From: Planctomycetota bacterium
GTDB taxonomy: Bacteria > Planctomycetota > Phycisphaerae > Tepidisphaerales > Tepidisphaeraceae
Assembly (NCBI GenBank): GCA_029777755.1
Contig: JAKORQ010000100.1
Span: forward strand, 1 to 7,333
Direction: 5' to 3'
Length of the DNA: 7,333 nt
Shown: positions 1-5,717 of the stretch, piece by piece
Layout: each line of letters starts with the position of its first letter
Numbering within the stretch: position 1 is the stretch's first letter
Translations under genes and position numbers: made by a program
The notes under the pieces: generated by a model
The model's database searches: none
Told to the model about the DNA's origin: nothing
Seen by the model: only the letters and a program-made list of their open reading frames with translations

Positions 1-53
1 AGGTGGACGCCCTTGTGAAGGGACTGGAACGCGTCGTAGCGATGTTCAGATGA
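1..53 (+). CDS. C-terminal end of an unidentified protein (partial, cut by window edge)
   Basis: One plus-strand frame is open from the left edge to a TGA at 51-53 and reads VDALVKGLERVVAMFR. The pattern of alternating hydrophobic and charged residues is an amphipathic helix of the kind that ends many proteins. It recalls the C-terminal helix of fold-type I PLP enzymes such as class V aminotransferases or cysteine desulfurases, which often end in a D-x-L-V-x-x-L-x-x-V pattern. That family guess rests on only 16 residues and is weak. The other two plus frames look less protein-like. The gene body lies outside the window. Confidence 0.4.
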   Translation, partial: VDALVKGLERVVAMFR

Positions 54-60
54 GGGAGAG

Positions 61-116
61 GCACTAAGGCACGGAGGCACGAAGGAATTAGCGACGAAGC
101 GACTTAGCGACGAAGG
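61..116 (+). repeat. Seven-unit array of degenerate 8-base repeats
   Basis: The stretch reads as consecutive 8-mers: gcactaag, gcacggag, gcacgaag, gaattagc, gacgaagc, gacttagc, gacgaagg. The core ACGAAG occurs at 79-84, 94-99 and 110-115. Units are too short and have no spacers, so this is not a CRISPR. Two copies of the core in the opposite orientation, 8 bases apart, lie at 427-432 and 435-440. Related arrays recur at 5567-5598 and 5673-5717, so this is a dispersed family within the window. Confidence 0.7.
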
Positions 117-170
117 GGTTGTGTGTTCGTCCTGCGCTTGGCCGCCACCGTAGCTGATTTTCCTTCCCAC

Positions 171-188
171 CCTCCCGCTACTGGGAGG
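171..188. other. 6-bp hairpin
   Basis: CCTCCC at 171-176 is complementary to GGGAGG at 183-188, leaving a 6-base loop. No run of T follows on either side, so it is not a good intrinsic terminator. It lies about 120 bases after the stop of the left-edge gene. Confidence 0.4.
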
Positions 189-210
189 CCCTACGCGCAA
201 TTGAACTCCC

Positions 211-230
211 GCAGGTCGAGGCCGACCTGC
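211..230. other. 8-bp perfect hairpin with 4-base loop
   Basis: GCAGGTCG at 211-218 pairs perfectly with CGACCTGC at 223-230 around the loop AGGC. This is one of the strongest short stems in the window. It is not followed by a T tract on either strand, so a Rho-independent terminator is unlikely. It could be a DNA-binding dyad, an mRNA-end-stabilising stem or part of a dispersed palindromic repeat. Confidence 0.5.
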
Positions 231-426
231 TCTACGGGGATCCTCGGCGAAGATGCGCTGCTAAGGCAAAGGGATCGGCGGACGCCCATGAGATTCCTTT
301 TCTGAACACTGTAGCTGCTCTACTTCAAGTGGAGCGGCTTCTCCTCAAGCACGGGACGTCGCATCGGAAGAAGTCTGCCCGACCAGCATTCACATTGACC
401 GCCATCGAGAGGTAAACCTTGGGTGA

Positions 427-440
427 CTTCGTCGCTTCGT
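427..440 (-). repeat. Inverted copies of the ACGAAG repeat core
   Basis: CTTCGT occurs at 427-432 and again at 435-440, exactly 8 bases apart. This is the reverse complement of the ACGAAG core of the 61-116 array. Together the two arrays form widely spaced inverted ends of a roughly 380-base segment. Confidence 0.55.
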
Positions 441-443
441 GGT

Positions 444-469
444 GAAAATGTTGCGGGCGAGGACGCCCG
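444..469 (-). terminator. Possible Rho-independent terminator of the aldo/keto reductase
   Basis: Read leftwards from the reductase stop codon, a 6-bp GC stem forms between CGGGCG (complement of 464-469) and CGCCCG (complement of 454-459) with a 4-base loop. CAACATTTTC follows, so the U-rich stretch is short and starts about five bases after the stem. The position, 13 bases beyond the stop, suits a terminator, but the weak U tract makes it doubtful. It could instead be a dispersed GC palindrome. Confidence 0.4.
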
Positions 470-482
470 TGCTCACGGAAGG

Positions 483-1448
483 TCAGCGTTCCTCGTCGCG
501 GTCGGTCGCCAGTGGTACCGGCGGAGTGAGCGCGCTGACATGGGCGTATTGCTCGCTGCTCATCTCGTAGTCGGCTGCCGCCAGTGATGGCTCGAGTTGC
601 TCGAGATTGCGTGCCCCGATGATCGGCGCTGTAATGGCCGGGTTCGCCTTCACCCATGCCACCGCCAGGGTGGCCGGGTGTACGCCCGCCTTCTTCGCAT
701 ACTCGACAAAACGGGCCGCGATGTCGTGGTAGGTCTGCTGCCGGTAGCGTTCCGCGTAGGTGGGATTGACCGAAAGCCGCCCTTCCGCCTTGCCGGTAAG
801 GTACTTGCCCGTCAGGATGCCGCCGCCCAGCGGGCTGTAGCTGATGACGCCGATGTTGTGGTTCTTCGCCAGTGGCAGTATCTCGATCTCAGCCGTTCGC
901 TTGGCCAGGCTGTACATCGGCTGCAATACAGCGATCTTCGCGAGGCGATCGCGCTCGCTGATCCCCAGCGCCCTGGCCGTGCGCCAGGCCGACCAGTTGC
1001 TCACCCCCATGTAGCGAACCTTGCCTGCGCGTATGAGGTCATCCATCGTCCGCAGCACATCCTCCTGCGGCAAGGTGAAGTCATCGCAGTGGCAGAAGTA
1101 GATGTCGAGGTAATCGGTCTTGAGCCGCCGCAGCGTCCCATCGATCTGCTGCATGATGTACATGCGCGACAGCCCGCGCAGGTTCTGCCCATCCCCCTTC
1201 TGCGGCATGCCGACCTTGCTGGTGATGATCAGTTGGTCGCGCGAGCCGGCAATCAGGCGGCCGAGAATCTCCTCTGCCTTACCGGCCGAGTAGATGTTGG
1301 CGCAGTCGAAGAAGTTGATCCCCGCATCGCGACACCTCGCGAACATTCTGGCCGACATCTCTTCATCGGCGTCGCCGCCGAACGACATGGTGCCAAAGCA
1401 CAAACGTGAAACCGTTACCCCGGTGCTGCCAAGTGTCGTGTATTGCAT
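483..1448 (-). CDS. Aldo/keto reductase
   Basis: This is a 321-residue NAD(P)H-dependent carbonyl/aldehyde reductase of the TIM-barrel aldo/keto reductase superfamily, expected in the cytoplasm. The catalytic tetrad is visible as Asp48 and Tyr53 (FFDCANIYS), Lys78 (IITSKVG) and His120 (IYFCHCDD). Cofactor-side motifs follow: GVSNW at 148-152, the QPMYSL strand at 176-181, SYSPLGGGILTGKY at 203-216 and IIGARNLEQL at 276-285. I chose the ATG at 1446-1448 because the family begins directly with MQYTTLGSTGVTVS. A TTG 51 bases upstream would add a tail unlike the family. No strong ribosome binding site is seen. The gene lies 55 bases downstream of the lyase-like gene on the same strand, so co-transcription is likely and a sugar carbonyl is a reasonable but unproven substrate. 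Family is secure; substrate cannot be read from the sequence. Confidence 0.93.
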   Translation of the reverse strand: MQYTTLGSTGVTVSRLCFGTMSFGGDADEEMSARMFARCRDAGINFFDCANIYSAGKAEEILGRLIAGSRDQLIITSKVGMPQKGDGQNLRGLSRMYIMQQIDGTLRRLKTDYLDIYFCHCDDFTLPQEDVLRTMDDLIRAGKVRYMGVSNWSAWRTARALGISERDRLAKIAVLQPMYSLAKRTAEIEILPLAKNHNIGVISYSPLGGGILTGKYLTGKAEGRLSVNPTYAERYRQQTYHDIAARFVEYAKKAGVHPATLAVAWVKANPAITAPIIGARNLEQLEPSLAAADYEMSSEQYAHVSALTPPVPLATDRDEER

Positions 1449-1503
1449 ATCACCGATTCTAATGCTGCGCGGCCACAGGGGAACCGAATAACGCGCCAAC
1501 TTG

Positions 1504-3243
1504 CTACAGGCGCTCGAGAAGCTCCCCGCTGGCCTGCTGCTGAAGCACGCAATCGCGCTTGATCTCCGCCTCCGTCGCCGGATTGATCGGAAAGGAGAGC
1601 TTCATCTGCTCCCATGCGACATGGATCCTGTCATTCTCGATACTCACGTCGGCCGGCGCCATCTCCTGGTCGCCCTCACCAACCTGAAAGAGCAGCGCCG
1701 TCGCGGCGGGAGTGAGCGTGTCCAGCTTAAAGGTTCGCTCCTCGCCACTGTAAAAGACCAGGTCGAGGTACGCCGTGGATTCATCTCGCCCCGCCTCCCA
1801 GCGGGCGGGAAACTCTCCTATGCAGGCGTACGGCGCTGCGATACGGAAATGCATCCCCTGGCTCTGGATATGCGTCTGCTGGTGCGGGCTGCGGGGCGCT
1901 GTGATACGTAGATCCTTCGCGGCCCCGCCGAACTCCCAGCGGATGCGCAGGTCGCTGGCCCTGATGGTGGCGTCCCTGATCTTGTCCAGCGAGGGGTGCT
2001 TGTCTCCGCCATCGGTCATCAGCAGCATTCCAACCAGCGCCTTACCCTCGCGCTGCTTCGCCCAGAAGCGCACGCTGGAGAAGTCGTACCCATCATGCAG
2101 GAAACGCAGGCGCAGATAGGATGGCTCCTGGGTGGATCCCCAGTGGGCCAGCAGATTGTTCTTCTGGTTCCACATATCGCCGAGATTCACCGTTCCCAGG
2201 GCAAAGGTCGGCGAAAGGTATGTCGTGACCACGATCCTCGGGCGCCCCGCCTCGATATCCTCCCTCGTTGTGCGCTGGCGCACCAGCCTGGGCTTGTCCA
2301 GCGGGTCAAACAGATGCAGCAGATCCTCCGGGCATGGCGCGGGCACGGAATCAGCACAATCTTCCACCGGCCAGTCGAGCCGCCCCCCGGTATTCGCCTT
2401 CACGAATGACCAGACATCCTCACGGGCAAGCTGTGCGTATGCCCGAGAGTACGGACCGGCCCATTGCCGCGTGGGAGCATGGAAATGCAGCGCCAGCTCC
2501 TCCCAGAGCATGCGATAGATCTTCTCAATCTTCTCCCGTGCCTGCGGCGACTTTATATGTGCCCTCATGCGAGCCATGTCCCGCAGTGCCACCATGGTGT
2601 AGGTCGGGCTGTTGTACTCACCAAACCCGCCGTGATGCACGGTGTAGTCATAGAAGCTATCGAACCGCTGCTGGGCATACGCCAACAGGTCGGCATCGCC
2701 ATACAGCTCGGCCGTCGCCATGGTGACATAGCTGCCCATGATGGAGATGTTGGTGTAATCCGGGCCGATATTGCGACGACGGATCGATTCGGCCGCCCGG
2801 CGGATCGCCCGCTCCATGTCGCTGAGCAGATCTGCAGGGAGGCGATCCGAGTGGTAGATCACCATGTGCAACAGCAGCACGGCCATGAAGTCGGCCCAGT
2901 TCTTGTCCAGATATGGCGCCTTCTCCAGCGGTTCCTCCAGGAACTTGGCCCAGACGCCAAATGACTCTTTGCCCGGGTCGGTCACCTGGAACTCCAGGAC
3001 CCTCCTGATGATCTGCTCGGCCCGCTGCTGATGCTGCGGGTCGCCGCAGTCCAACAGTGCCACGGCGTAGGCGGTTGACTCCCGTATGGGATGAACGATG
3101 GTGTTGCGGAGAAACGAGTTATAGTCGTACCTGACGCCCACGTAGGTCGTCAGCAATCTCTCGGACGGGTCGTAATCCTTCTCATAGCGCGCAAGACGGG
3201 CCTGGATGGCCGCACGCTGCTGCCCTGTCAGTGCCAGTTTCAC
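1504..3243 (-). CDS. Unnamed large protein, probable (alpha/alpha) toroid plus beta-sandwich polysaccharide lyase-like enzyme
   Basis: I do not recognise a named family with certainty. The 579-residue product has an alpha-helical N-terminal part (about 1-290) and a beta-rich C-terminal part (about 335-579), the architecture of heparinase II/III and alginate lyase-like proteins. Conserved-looking motifs in the helical part are DYTN at 162-165, HHGGFGEYNSPTY at 203-215 and RQWAGPYSRAY at 259-269. Their Asn, His and Tyr residues resemble the catalytic set of toroid lyases, but this assignment is inferred. Near the domain junction the protein has TYLSPTFALG (341-350) and NNLLAHWGS (362-370). The GTG at 3241-3243 was chosen because AGGAGA lies five bases upstream. 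An upstream in-frame ATG at 3382-3384 would add 47 residues of low-quality sequence and has no ribosome binding site. With either start no signal peptide is visible, suggesting a cytoplasmic enzyme acting on imported oligosaccharide. It heads a probable operon with the downstream aldo/keto reductase. It may instead be a glycoside hydrolase or a non-catalytic relative. Confidence 0.8.
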   Translation of the reverse strand: MKLALTGQQRAAIQARLARYEKDYDPSERLLTTYVGVRYDYNSFLRNTIVHPIRESTAYAVALLDCGDPQHQQRAEQIIRRVLEFQVTDPGKESFGVWAKFLEEPLEKAPYLDKNWADFMAVLLLHMVIYHSDRLPADLLSDMERAIRRAAESIRRRNIGPDYTNISIMGSYVTMATAELYGDADLLAYAQQRFDSFYDYTVHHGGFGEYNSPTYTMVALRDMARMRAHIKSPQAREKIEKIYRMLWEELALHFHAPTRQWAGPYSRAYAQLAREDVWSFVKANTGGRLDWPVEDCADSVPAPCPEDLLHLFDPLDKPRLVRQRTTREDIEAGRPRIVVTTYLSPTFALGTVNLGDMWNQKNNLLAHWGSTQEPSYLRLRFLHDGYDFSSVRFWAKQREGKALVGMLLMTDGGDKHPSLDKIRDATIRASDLRIRWEFGGAAKDLRITAPRSPHQQTHIQSQGMHFRIAAPYACIGEFPARWEAGRDESTAYLDLVFYSGEERTFKLDTLTPAATALLFQVGEGDQEMAPADVSIENDRIHVAWEQMKLSFPINPATEAEIKRDCVLQQQASGELLERL

Positions 3244-3248
3244 CAGTT

Positions 3249-3254
3249 TCTCCT
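3249..3254 (-). promoter_or_regulatory. Ribosome binding site that decides the lyase-like gene start
   Basis: On the minus strand AGGAGA is followed by AACTG and then GTG. This is a well-placed Shine-Dalgarno sequence and fixes the start at 3243 rather than at the in-frame ATG 141 bases further upstream. Confidence 0.8.
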
Positions 3255-3298
3255 GTTTGAAATGAGATGTCCGCAGGCTCACACAGCCCGTATCTGGA

Positions 3299-3304
3299 AG
3301 TATA
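3299..3304 (-). promoter_or_regulatory. Candidate -10 box for the lyase-like/AKR operon
   Basis: The minus strand reads TATACT here, one mismatch from the TATAAT consensus. Transcription starting about seven bases downstream would give a leader of about 50 bases before the GTG. No good -35 box lies at the usual distance. Instead a 6+6 dyad (3310-3328) occupies that position, which would fit an activator-dependent promoter or an operator. This is an inference from motif and position only. Confidence 0.4.
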
Positions 3305-3309
3305 TCAAG

Positions 3310-3328
3310 GGAGGCGCAAGATGCCTCC
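3310..3328. promoter_or_regulatory. 19-base dyad upstream of the lyase-like gene, possible operator
   Basis: GGAGGC at 3310-3315 is the exact inverse complement of GCCTCC at 3323-3328 around a 7-base centre. The dyad starts five bases upstream of the TATACT box on the minus strand, where the -35 element and spacer would lie. It is upstream of the probable purA promoter and so is not in the purA transcript. It could be a regulator binding site. No regulator gene is in the window. Confidence 0.4.
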
Positions 3329-3347
3329 AGGGGGGTCGCTGGCGAGC

Positions 3348-3376
3348 TTGACACACGCCCGTTTCGCCCATACTTT
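3348..3376 (+). promoter_or_regulatory. Candidate sigma-70-type promoter of purA-uppS
   Basis: A perfect TTGACA stands at 3348-3353. Candidate -10 boxes are CATACT at 3369-3374 (15-base spacer, four of six consensus positions) or TACTTT at 3371-3376 (17-base spacer, weaker match). A start near 3381-3384 would give a leader of about 75 bases before the purA GTG. The -35 match is strong and the -10 only moderate. A planctomycete host may not follow the E. coli consensus closely. Confidence 0.5.
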
Positions 3377-3382
3377 CGCATC

Positions 3383-3430
3383 ACGTCCGTCAGGGACGTC
3401 CCCGCGCGCGGCCGGAGGCCGCAATCCCTG
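3383..3430 (+). promoter_or_regulatory. Structured purA leader with mutually exclusive stems
   Basis: Three stems can be drawn in the predicted 5' leader. ACGTCC (3383-3388) pairs with GGACGT (3394-3399). GCGGCC (3408-3413) pairs with GGCCGC (3417-3422) around a 3-base loop. CAGGGA (3391-3396) pairs with TCCCTG (3425-3430), enclosing the second hairpin. The first and third stems share bases 3394-3396 and cannot form together. The arrangement could be a regulatory switch, a dispersed palindromic repeat or chance in GC-rich DNA. It does not match a purine riboswitch that I know. Confidence 0.3.
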
Positions 3431-3456
3431 GCTCAGTTAGCAAGAAAGGCTTCCTG

Positions 3457-4752
3457 GTGAACCCGTTTCTCGACGGTAATGCATGCGTGTTTGGCCTCCA
3501 ATGGGGGGATGAAGGTAAGGGCAAGATTGTTGATTACCTCGCAGAAGATGCCCAGGTCGTAGTACGCTACTGCGGCGGCGCCAACGCCGGCCATACAGTA
3601 CGACTCGGAGAGAAAAAGTACTCCACGCATCTTCTGCCGGTTGGCATCTTCCGCCCCGGCATCATGAACCTGATCGGCAATGGCGTGGTGCTCGACCCCG
3701 AGGCCATCATCAGTGAAATTGACGAGTTCACCGGCAAGGGCTTCCCCATCACCCCCGACAACCTGCGCATCAGCTACAAGGCGCACGTGGTGATGCCCTA
3801 CCACAAGATCGAGGATGGCGCCCGCGAGACTAAGGCGCAGGATCGCTCCATCGGCACCACCCGCCGGGGTATTGGTCCCACCTACGCCGACAAGATGCAC
3901 CGCATGAGCGCTATCCGCGTCAGCGACCTTGTCGATGATGATCGCCTTAAGGCCAAGCTCGACGCGATCGTCGAGGAGCGCAACAGCTGGTTCGGCCATA
4001 TGTATGGCCTGCCGCCGCTCAATGTCGACGAGCTGTTTGCCCAGTATCGCCAGTATGGTGCGCGCCTGAAGCCGTACGTGGATGATACCTCGGCCATCCT
4101 CATCCAGGGCTACAAGGCAAACAAGCGCATCCTGTTCGAGGGTGCCCATGCTGTCCTGCTGGATGTCGACCATGGCACCTATCCGTACGTTACAAGTTCA
4201 TCCTGCTCGGCGCTTGGCATCTACACGGGGGCAGGCGCACCGCCGCAGGTCTGCCGCAACTTCATCGGCATCATGAAGGCCTACACCACGAGGGTCGGTG
4301 GCGGGCCGTTCCCCACGGAGCAGGACAACGAGATCGGCAACTACATCCGCGAGCGCGGCAATGAATATGGCACCACGACCCGCCGGCCACGCCGGTGCGG
4401 CTGGTTTGATGCCGTCGCCGCCCGCTATTCCTGCGACCTGTGCGGGGTGACGGCCGTCGCCGTGACGCTGCTGGATGTGCTCACCGGCCTGGATGAGATC
4501 AAGGTCTGCACCGGCTACAAGCGCGGGGGCAAGCAGGTGGATGGATTCATCGCCGACATGGGGCTGCTGGCGGACGTCGAGCCGATCTACGAAAGCCTGC
4601 CTGGATGGAAGGAAGACCTTACCAACATCCGCAGGTTCGAGGATCTGCCCGAGAACGCGAAAAACTACGTGCTGCGGCTGGAGCAGCTCGTTGGGGCACC
4701 GATCCGCATGGTCAGCGTGGCGCCGGAACGGAACGCAACGCTTCTGCGCTGA
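3457..4752 (+). CDS. purA: Adenylosuccinate synthetase
   Basis: This enzyme catalyses the GTP-dependent joining of IMP and L-aspartate to form adenylosuccinate, the first committed step from IMP to AMP, in the cytoplasm. At 431 residues it is full length (E. coli has 432). The N-terminal signature QWGDEGKGK is at 15-23 with catalytic Asp18, and NAGHT carries His46. The second signature GIGPTYADKMHR is at 138-149. LLDVDHGTYPYVTSS (234-248), KAYTTRVGGGPFPTE (274-288) and RRCGWFD (312-318) follow. Start is the GTG at 3457-3459, preceded by AAAGG seven bases upstream. Two positions are odd. His231 stands where E. coli has the IMP-contacting Gln224 and animals have Asn. Arg309 stands where the aspartate-binding loop normally has Gly (TTGR becomes TTRR). 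The remaining motifs look intact, so the gene is probably functional. uppS follows after 18 bases. Confidence 0.97.
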   Translation: MNPFLDGNACVFGLQWGDEGKGKIVDYLAEDAQVVVRYCGGANAGHTVRLGEKKYSTHLLPVGIFRPGIMNLIGNGVVLDPEAIISEIDEFTGKGFPITPDNLRISYKAHVVMPYHKIEDGARETKAQDRSIGTTRRGIGPTYADKMHRMSAIRVSDLVDDDRLKAKLDAIVEERNSWFGHMYGLPPLNVDELFAQYRQYGARLKPYVDDTSAILIQGYKANKRILFEGAHAVLLDVDHGTYPYVTSSSCSALGIYTGAGAPPQVCRNFIGIMKAYTTRVGGGPFPTEQDNEIGNYIRERGNEYGTTTRRPRRCGWFDAVAARYSCDLCGVTAVAVTLLDVLTGLDEIKVCTGYKRGGKQVDGFIADMGLLADVEPIYESLPGWKEDLTNIRRFEDLPENAKNYVLRLEQLVGAPIRMVSVAPERNATLLR

Positions 4753-4770
4753 AGCAGCTACAATCGAGCC

Positions 4771-5526
4771 GTGAGCATGAGCGAAATCAACCCTATCCGG
4801 CCAGACCGTCTGCCCGGCCATATCGCCATCATCATGGATGGAAATGGCCGATGGGCGCGCTCGCGCAATCAGCCCCGCATCTTCGGCCATCAGCATGGCG
4901 GCGAGACTGTCCGCAGGATCGTCACCGAGGTTGGAAGACTCAACAGGGAGTATGGCCGGCCCACGCACCTCACGCTCTATTCCTTCTCGACGGAGAACTG
5001 GAAGCGGCCGCCGGAGGAGGTGCAGTTCCTCATGGAGATGTACGTGGAGTACATCCACAGGGAACTGCCCACCATGATGGAGAATAACGTCCGCTTCAAC
5101 CAGATCGGGCGACTCGACGGGCTGCCAGACCCCGTGCTGGAGGCGATGCACCACGCAAAGCAGGCGACGGCCAACAACACCGGCATAGTCCTGAACCTGG
5201 CGGTCAACTACGGCGGCCGGGCGGAGCTGGTGGATGGCGTGCGAGAGATTGCGCGAAAGGTACAACGCGTCGAGCTTTCGCCAGACCAGATCAACGAGCA
5301 GACAATTTCGCAATCACTCTACACCGCCGACCAGCCGGACCCGGATCTGCTTATCCGCACGGCCGGCGAAATGCGCATCAGCAATTTTCTGCTCTGGCAG
5401 ATCAGCTACGCCGAGCTGTATGTCACACAGACCCTCTGGCCCGACTTCGACGTGGCCGAGTTCCACAAGGCGCTGGCTGAGTACGCATCGCGCGAACGCC
5501 GGTTCGGGTCGGTGATAAGCAAGTAA
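4771..5526 (+). CDS. uppS: Isoprenyl transferase (undecaprenyl diphosphate synthase)
   Basis: This cis-prenyltransferase adds isopentenyl units to farnesyl diphosphate to make the C55 lipid carrier used for peptidoglycan and other surface polymers. The 251 residues match the family length (E. coli has 253). Visible motifs are HIAIIMDGNGRWA (17-29) with catalytic Asp23, FGHQHGGE (38-45) with His40, LTLYSFSTENWKRP (67-80), LAVNYGGR (143-150) and the C-terminal signature DLLIRTAGEMRISNFLLWQ (192-210) with Arg196, Arg202 and Ser204. YAELY at 213-217 supplies the conserved Glu215, and RERRFG ends the core. The signature has Ala198 where many homologues have Gly. The start is either GTG 4771 or ATG 4777. 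Neither has a clear Shine-Dalgarno sequence, so translation may be coupled to purA, 18 bases upstream. The pair is probably one transcript. Confidence 0.96.
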   Translation: MSMSEINPIRPDRLPGHIAIIMDGNGRWARSRNQPRIFGHQHGGETVRRIVTEVGRLNREYGRPTHLTLYSFSTENWKRPPEEVQFLMEMYVEYIHRELPTMMENNVRFNQIGRLDGLPDPVLEAMHHAKQATANNTGIVLNLAVNYGGRAELVDGVREIARKVQRVELSPDQINEQTISQSLYTADQPDPDLLIRTAGEMRISNFLLWQISYAELYVTQTLWPDFDVAEFHKALAEYASRERRFGSVISK

Positions 5527-5566
5527 CGCCTCGTTCTCCACCTGCGTTGTGGGTTTTCCCATCTCG

Positions 5567-5598
5567 ACACAAAGACACGAAGACACCAGCGCACTAAG
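5567..5598 (+). repeat. Four-unit 8-base repeat array
   Basis: Successive units are acacaaag, acacgaag, acaccagc and gcactaag. The last is identical to the first unit of the array at 61-116, showing that the two islands share a repeat family. The array begins 41 bases after the uppS stop. Confidence 0.65.
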
Positions 5599-5672
5599 GA
5601 ATCCTGGTCGCGCAGGGCCTCGTCATCGGCAATTTCCGGGCACATGCTCCGATCCATTCTCACCACGCGGCG

Positions 5673-5717
5673 ACGAAGCAGAACGAAGATATGTGTCCTT
5701 TTCCTTCGTTTCTTCGT
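5673..5717. repeat. Inverted ACGAAG repeats forming an imperfect stem
   Basis: ACGAAG at 5673-5678 and 5683-5688 face CTTCGT at 5704-5709 and 5712-5717. The right-hand copies are spaced 8 bases, the left-hand copies 10, so the arms (16 and 14 bases) pair with a two-base bulge around a 15-base loop. No T run follows on either strand, which argues against an intrinsic terminator. Confidence 0.6.

Larger units (their letters stand above)
54..482. other. Intergenic region with repeats and hairpins, no convincing gene
   Basis: About 430 bases lie between the end of the left-edge gene and the stop of the aldo/keto reductase. Short open frames here, for example a 60-codon one at 123-305, give compositions unlike the neighbouring proteins and have no recognisable motif. 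The region contains an 8-base repeat array at 61-116, a 6-bp hairpin at 171-188, an 8-bp hairpin at 211-230, an inverted pair of the same repeat core at 427-440 and a GC-rich hairpin at 454-469. It may be a degenerate insertion or an accumulation of dispersed repeats. Confidence 0.6.

Noticed and set aside
61..116. The short repeat array as a possible CRISPR
   Set aside because: Units are 8 bases with no spacers and no cas gene is present.
231..240. The 10-mer TCTACGGGGA, also present at 6531-6540, as a shared repeat
   Set aside because: Repeated 10-mers are expected by chance in a window of this size, and the flanks do not match.
123..305. A 60-codon plus-strand frame in the left intergenic region
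   Set aside because: Composition is rich in Arg/Pro/Ser without pattern, it spans two hairpins, and it lacks a ribosome binding site.
597..1409. A 270-codon plus-strand open frame opposite the aldo/keto reductase
   Set aside because: It lies wholly antisense to a gene with an intact catalytic tetrad, shows no protein motif, and is explained by GC-rich codon use.
1449..1499. Upstream TTG start for the aldo/keto reductase
   Set aside because: It adds 17 residues not expected for the family, whereas the ATG at 1448 gives the standard N-terminal strand at once.
3433..4173. A 246-codon minus-strand open frame opposite purA
   Set aside because: The translation is hydrophobic and repetitive as expected of a complement of purA codons. 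There is no ribosome binding site or family motif.
4198..5313. A 371-codon minus-strand open frame spanning the end of purA and most of uppS
   Set aside because: It overlaps two certain genes on the other strand, has no recognisable domain, and long antisense frames are expected at this GC content.
5550..5561. TGGG-TTTT-CCCA after uppS as a terminator
   Set aside because: The stem is only 4 bp and no T run follows it.
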